Of a DNA stretch of 7,236 bases, positions 4,021 through 7,236 are shown in pieces (the first letter of the stretch is position 1; every line of letters starts with the position of its first letter). A program made the translations under genes and the position numbers. The notes under the pieces are model-generated. The model was given only the letters and a program-made list of their open reading frames with translations. It had not been told where the DNA came from and ran no database searches. The DNA comes from DATFVJ01 sp035517695 (GTDB lineage Bacteria > Actinomycetota > Actinomycetes > Streptosporangiales > Streptosporangiaceae): NCBI GenBank assembly GCA_035517695.1, contig DATIYI010000064.1:1-7236 (forward strand), read 5' to 3'.

Positions 4021-5885
4021 CCGCGCCTCGCAGCGTTGAACTCGACGACCTGCGCCGGATCGAACAACTCCTTCTGCCCCACCGTCCTCTGCGGTTCCGG
4101 GAACCGCAGGCCGCCCGGCAACTGCTCGTGGTCGGACCGCCACCGGTCCTGCCGCAGCACATCCGCGAGCTTCTGCTGATCCTCCCTGCTGCCACCAGGC
4201 AGCAAAAAGGCCCGGACGATGTCCAGCAGGCCCATCTCCGTAACGGGTGACAGCGTGCCGGCCGTTTGCGCCCCTGACCTGCCGTTTCCGCCCGTGTAAC
4301 CACCCACAGTCACAGGTTCCGTAGCAGGCTCGGTCCCGTCGAGGCGACGCCCGTTGCGGGCGTAGTCCCGCCAGATCGCAGCCGACTTGTTCGCGTCCAG
4401 ATCAGCGATCAGCGCCTGCACCCACGTCTGCGAAGACCCGTTGACCATGCACCAGCGGCCCTTCTGCGGGGGCGCCGCAGGCACCGGGGTGGTACCGACC
4501 AGCGCCTTCCAGTTCTGCGGCTGGTAGCCGCCGAGCAGCCGCATCCCGATGCTGTTCCGCACCCCCCGAACGGTCTGCGCCTCAATGTTCTGCCCGGCGA
4601 TCAGGACGTTCTGCTTCGCGAACGCGCCCTCCCACACGCCCTTCTTCACCACACGCCAGATCGGCGGGGTCCGCTTCGCTCTGCGCGGCTTCCACAGCAC
4701 CGTCCCCCGGTAGTCCTCGTCCTCCTCCGGCCACGTCTCCCAGAACTCGTCACACATCTCGCTGAACTGGTTGACCTCCTCAAGCACCAGCAAGTTCCGG
4801 GGGAACTCCGCCGTCGGGTCCTTCGTGCGGGCGTCGATCCGCCGGTCCAACTCACGGCCCCACTTCTCGATCGTTTTCCAGATCCCGGGCATGTCCCGCG
4901 GGTTGTCACACAGCGTCAGATCCGGCAGGCCCTTCAAGCCCTGGATCGACACCCGCTTCACGTCGATGTACGTCACGGTGCCGCCCTTGCGGAGCACCTG
5001 GGCGACCATGCCTTCCTCAGTCTCAGTCTTGCCATGCCTTGAACCGGCGTTCAGTAGCCCGTGCGGCGACTCACTGTTCCAGTCCCAGCACACCAGGCCG
5101 CCCTGATCATCAAGGCCGACCGCGGTCTTGTCCTCCGGCAGCGCCTCAACCCGGTCCAGCACCTCATGCAGGTACACGATCTGCGGCAGCTCGTGAGCCC
5201 GCGTCATCTCCAGCACCGGCCGCTCATCGGCGACCCGCCACTGGAACACCAACTCGAACCCGATCCGCGACGTCAACAGATGCTCCACCGCGGCCCGGTC
5301 CTTCGGCGACGCCTTGAACGCCGGGAACGCCGACAGGTCAAGCACAGCGACACTGTCACCAGGTGCCGCGTTGGCGTAGTCCTCGTTCCAGCTCAGCGCC
5401 GCCGCGACCGTCTTCGGCGACGCGGACACCTGCTCGCCGAGCGCCTGCGACATCGGCTGCTTACGGTGACTACGGTGCCGGACGCGCGCCCGGAGCCCGC
5501 AGACGGCCCGCACAGCCCGCACCGCCCCGTACGCCACCCCAGCGGCGACGGCGGCCGCCAGGGCCGCCACGGTCAGCGTGCGCGCCACCAGGCAGCCGTA
5601 CAGGACCAGCGCCGGCACCACAACGGCCGCGTATCGCACGCCTACCAGCTTCACCCGCGCCAGGTGGTGGAACTTAGGCGCGTGCCCGGTCTGCGTGAAC
5701 GGCGGCTTCGTCGCGTCCCGCCAGAACGTCGCGTTGGTGACCGTCTTGCCGTTCATCGGCCGGCCGGCGAGGAACCGGTGCGGCAGCCAGCACCGGCAGC
5801 GCCGGTCGTCACACTTCACAACGTGCCGCAGGCCGCCTGCGGTGTGGTGCGCGGCCAGGGCGAACAGGATCAGCAGCGGCAGCAT
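4017..5885 (-). CDS. FtsK/SpoIIIE-type DNA translocase, TraB-like conjugal transfer protein
   Basis: A 622-residue ATPase that probably pumps double-stranded DNA through the cell envelope during conjugation. This is the known role of TraB-type FtsK homologues on Streptomyces plasmids and AICEs. The N-terminus is hydrophobic (about 1-12). Two membrane segments follow at about 83-101 and 104-125, and then the cytoplasmic motor. Walker A is A-G-S-R-H-G-K-T (280-287), with Ala for the usual first Gly. Walker B is L-L-V-L-E-E (365-370). Downstream, N-V-L-I-A-G-Q-N with G-V-R-N-S-I-G-M-R-L (about 426-450) matches the FtsK-family motor core. A C-terminal region (about 545-622) follows a Thr/Gly-rich linker and may be the DNA-recognition part. 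The start at 5885 is supported by the TGATG junction; Met44 is an alternative. The stop overlaps the WhiB-like start (ATGA). Chromosomal FtsK is longer and lacks this context, so a transfer role is more likely than cell division. Confidence 0.88.
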   Translation of the reverse strand: MLPLLILFALAAHHTAGGLRHVVKCDDRRCRCWLPHRFLAGRPMNGKTVTNATFWRDATKPPFTQTGHAPKFHHLARVKLVGVRYAAVVVPALVLYGCLVARTLTVAALAAAVAAGVAYGAVRAVRAVCGLRARVRHRSHRKQPMSQALGEQVSASPKTVAAALSWNEDYANAAPGDSVAVLDLSAFPAFKASPKDRAAVEHLLTSRIGFELVFQWRVADERPVLEMTRAHELPQIVYLHEVLDRVEALPEDKTAVGLDDQGGLVCWDWNSESPHGLLNAGSRHGKTETEEGMVAQVLRKGGTVTYIDVKRVSIQGLKGLPDLTLCDNPRDMPGIWKTIEKWGRELDRRIDARTKDPTAEFPRNLLVLEEVNQFSEMCDEFWETWPEEDEDYRGTVLWKPRRAKRTPPIWRVVKKGVWEGAFAKQNVLIAGQNIEAQTVRGVRNSIGMRLLGGYQPQNWKALVGTTPVPAAPPQKGRWCMVNGSSQTWVQALIADLDANKSAAIWRDYARNGRRLDGTEPATEPVTVGGYTGGNGRSGAQTAGTLSPVTEMGLLDIVRAFLLPGGSREDQQKLADVLRQDRWRSDHEQLPGGLRFPEPQRTVGQKELFDPAQVVEFNAARRG

Positions 5886-6139
5886 CAGGCCACCCGCCTT
5901 TCGTCATCACACACAGTCACGGTCACTCTCTGTAACGTGCCATTCGGCGCTTCCAAGCCCCACCCCGTCACCCGCCGTAACCGGTTTGGCGCGAATGCGC
6001 CGCGACACCGCGCGCCGGAGGCGCGCAAAATGCTTGCCGGCTGCCGCGCCGGTGGCAGGCTGGCCTGCGGCTTCCGGCCTGCGATAACTGTCTGTAATAG
6101 GTGACTGTGTGTGACTGTCATGGGTCTTATGCGATTCAC
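5885..6139 (-). CDS. small hypothetical ORF upstream of the translocase (doubtful)
   Basis: This 84-codon frame starts at a GTG overlapping the HNH stop (GTGA) and ends in a TGA overlapping the translocase ATG (TGATG). Those two junctions are the main argument that it is translated. I recognise no family. The product is basic, with near-repeated ends (T-V-T-H-S-H-L-L-Q near the start, L-Q-R-V-T-V-T-V-C near the end); these simply mirror the DNA repeats described separately. An internal ATG at 6121 is an alternative start. Against coding: the frame holds three TTA codons, rare in high-GC actinomycetes, and weaker third-position GC than its neighbours. An overlapping frame at 5907-6164 looks no better. 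The segment may be mainly a cis-acting site that has stayed open in this frame. If translated, its TTA codons would make it depend on the rare leucyl tRNA (bldA in Streptomyces). Confidence 0.35.
   Translation of the reverse strand: MNRIRPMTVTHSHLLQTVIAGRKPQASLPPARQPASILRASGARCRGAFAPNRLRRVTGWGLEAPNGTLQRVTVTVCDDERRVA
5907..6114. repeat. 14-bp inverted repeat and 11-bp direct repeat flanking a hairpin-rich segment
   Basis: The plus strand reads TCACACACAGTCAC at 5907-5920, and its exact reverse complement lies at 6101-6114. The core octamer GTGACTGT occurs again directly at 6111-6118, two bases after the copy at 6101-6108. Just inside the inverted arms are direct repeats ACTCTCTGTAA (5925-5935) and ACTGTCTGTAA (6087-6097), with one mismatch. 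Between them lies a perfect hairpin, GCGCGC-CGGAG-GCGCGC, near 6011-6027. Such clusters are typical of protein-binding cis sites (replication iterons, operators, transfer-protein recognition repeats). Which of these applies is not determined. Confidence 0.6.
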
Positions 6140-6666
6140 GCTCCGTCACCGCCTTCGCTCTCACTTGAGGTGACTAGCGAGCTTCCGTGCCAACGACGGC
6201 AACGCCCGCCCTGGCCTTTGGAGGAGTTGCACAGGCGGCAAAGCGTCTGAAATCCGTCGGGGAACCCGCTCCTGACCAGCCAGCGGTAAAAAGCCGCAGG
6301 CTGGGCCTTCGTCGAGCCGAACAGTTCCTTGCGGTGCTCCTGGCCGTCACCGTTGATGTGATCGATGGTGAGGTCGTCCGTAGTGCCGCAGCATGCGCAG
6401 ACGGTGCCGTAATGCTCAAGGACCTGAGCGCGGCATGCCTCGCTGCGCCTTCGGACAGAGGCGTTCTCGCAAGCCCGGCACCGGCGCGTGCGCTTGAACT
6501 CGTCGTGCGGCTTTACTTGGCGGCACTTACTGCAGCGGCGCTCCTGCTCGCCGAGCTTCGCGTCGGCCCCGGTACCGAGGCAAATAGGGCAGCTAACCAG
6601 CCGCCTGAGGTAACCCAGCCAAATGAACCCAGTGGCGGTGCAGTTCAAGCACCTCTCATCTCTCAT
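6136..6666 (-). CDS. HNH endonuclease with N-terminal zinc-binding motifs
   Basis: This 176-residue protein is unusually rich in metal-binding pairs. Two CxxC pairs (Cys6/9 and Cys26/29, the second followed by L-G-T-G) resemble a DnaJ-type zinc ribbon. A second set (Cys45/48 and Cys63/66) frames the K-P-x-x-x-F pattern common in phage HNH proteins. The nuclease domain spans about residues 86-150: Cys90/93, the catalytic-type I-D-H-I-N-G-D (Asp102, His103), His111-Arg112, and L-C-R-L-C-N (Cys143/146, Asn147). Cys90, 93, 143 and 146 probably hold a structural zinc. The start is fixed by the ATGA overlap with the upstream HNH gene. The end overlaps the next possible ORF as GTGA. Its role may be DNA nicking, homing or processing of the element; the substrate cannot be read from the sequence. 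It is not a copy of the upstream HNH protein, because the motifs differ. Confidence 0.85.
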   Translation of the reverse strand: MRDERCLNCTATGFIWLGYLRRLVSCPICLGTGADAKLGEQERRCSKCRQVKPHDEFKRTRRCRACENASVRRRSEACRAQVLEHYGTVCACCGTTDDLTIDHINGDGQEHRKELFGSTKAQPAAFYRWLVRSGFPDGFQTLCRLCNSSKGQGGRCRRWHGSSLVTSSESEGGDGA

Positions 6667-7235
6667 TGCCGCCGCCGGAGAATGTCACGTGGCGCGAAGC
6701 GCCATCGCGACTGACGCGGGGGCGCCGCCGCTCCGTTGGAGCTTTCGGTTACCGGGAGTGAGATGAGCCAGGTGCAGCCGAGGTCGCGGCGGGCGAACTT
6801 CAGCGTCTCCAGGCCGATGCCGCGGGCCTGCGCGTCCTGCTCGACCTGCCGGACCGGGCGGGGGCCGTCGGCGAGGACCTCGGCGAGGTAGGCGCGGGCT
6901 GCGGCTGGGCTGTTCGCGAGTTGGGTCGCGCGGGACCGCCGCGCATGGTCTGACCTGCGGGCGCGGGCGCCGGCGAGGTGGTAGGCGGCTTGGCGTGCCT
7001 TGTCGGCGGCGTTGCCGTCGGGCCAGTCGTGGCGGAGGTTGGTCCGGCAGTTGTGGTCGGGGATGTCGTCGGCGTGGCAGGACTCCTGCCCGGGTGGGCA
7101 TTCGCCGGCCCAGGCGAGGAGGACGATTTGGTGGACGAATCTGGTGGCGCGGGGGCGGCCGGGGGCGGAGAGGTCGGCTTTCTGGTAGTAGGGGGGGCCG
7201 TTTTCGGGGCGGTTGCTGTCGCGGTGGGCGATGAG
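6663..7235 (-). CDS. HNH endonuclease-like protein with C-terminal helical (winged-helix-like) module, 5' partial
   Basis: The frame is open from the window edge to a TGA at 6663-6665; 190 residues are visible and the start lies outside. About residues 44-80 fit the phage-type HNH pattern: G-x-C-P-P-G, then C-H-A-D-D-I-P (Cys53, His54), then N-x-x-x-N-L-R (Asn62, Asn66) and a later Asn75. That pattern is known from HNH homing endonucleases, which cut DNA using a metal ion. About residues 110-155 (A-Y-L-A-E-V-L-A-D-G-P ... G-I-G-L-E-T-L-K-F-A-R-R-D-L-G) resemble the short C-terminal helical module seen in many actinobacterial primase/helicase-like and RepA-like ATPases. So the gene may be a nuclease fused to a DNA-binding tail. 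Its stop overlaps the next gene's start as ATGA, which confirms the frame and implies translational coupling. Competing long frames here are Pro/Arg-rich shadows. The HNH call is fairly safe; the tail assignment is inference. Confidence 0.75.
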   Translation of the reverse strand, partial: LIAHRDSNRPENGPPYYQKADLSAPGRPRATRFVHQIVLLAWAGECPPGQESCHADDIPDHNCRTNLRHDWPDGNAADKARQAAYHLAGARARRSDHARRSRATQLANSPAAARAYLAEVLADGPRPVRQVEQDAQARGIGLETLKFARRDLGCTWLISLPVTESSNGAAAPPRQSRWRFAPRDILRRRQ

Positions 7236-7236
7236 C

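Noticed and set aside
6011..6027. GC hairpin as an intrinsic terminator
   Set aside because: No T run follows it on the minus strand; on the plus strand it is followed by A residues. It sits inside the operon, so I treat it as part of the repeat segment.
5907..6164. Alternative 85-residue minus ORF over the repeat segment
   Set aside because: No family, a 29-nt overlap with the HNH gene and no coupling to the translocase. The 5885-6139 frame has better junctions, though it is doubtful too.
6685..7101. 138-residue minus ORF, Pro/Arg-rich
   Set aside because: Out-of-frame shadow of the partial HNH gene, whose frame carries the HNH motif and ends in ATGA coupling.
1..7236. CRISPR array, tRNA gene, insertion sequence or attachment site
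   Set aside because: No regularly spaced 25-40 bp repeats, no tRNA-like cloverleaf and no transposase or integrase frame were seen. The 12-bp array is too short in period for CRISPR.

Overview
The window is high-GC DNA from an actinomycete (Streptomyces or a relative). This is suggested by the WhiB-family, DUF397 and DUF2637 proteins, the GTG starts and the strong G/C bias in third codon positions. Every gene I can support lies on the minus strand, so transcription runs from position 7236 towards position 1. The gene set (an FtsK/TraB-type translocase, a DUF2637 spread-like membrane protein, small regulators, two HNH nucleases and an excisionase-like HTH protein) looks like the transfer and regulation part of an actinomycete integrative conjugative element (AICE) or conjugative plasmid. 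No integrase, replication initiator or attachment site lies inside the window, so the type of element is inferred.

Layout in transcription order. (1) 7235-6136: two unrelated HNH-type genes; the first is cut by the window edge and carries an apparent C-terminal helical module. (2) 6139-5885: a doubtful 84-residue ORF over a repeat-rich segment with a 14-bp inverted repeat and an 11-bp direct repeat. (3) 5885-4017: the FtsK/TraB-type ATPase. (4) 4020-3622: a WhiB-like regulator with an extra C-terminal Cys4 motif. (5) 3602-2882: a LuxR-type HTH protein and a small membrane protein, whose genes start in near-identical 42-nt segments. (6) 2826-1978: a DUF2637 membrane protein ending in an HTH, with a striking 12-bp-period repeat array in its linker. 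(7) 1981-1193: a tight cluster of four tiny genes (Cys-rich, HicA-like, unknown, DUF397). (8) 1083-376: a zinc-ribbon protein. (9) A possible terminator and promoter, then 252-13: a MerR/excisionase-like HTH protein.

Many neighbouring genes overlap by ATGA, GTGA or TGATG, so most of the window is probably one translationally coupled operon. The likely logic is as follows. The translocase moves double-stranded DNA between mycelial cells. The DUF2637 protein and the small membrane protein help intramycelial spread. The WhiB, LuxR and HTH proteins regulate the element. The two repeat-rich segments are the best candidates for cis-acting DNA sites such as transfer-protein binding sites or an origin. 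This operating model comes from family knowledge and gene order and is not proven by the sequence.
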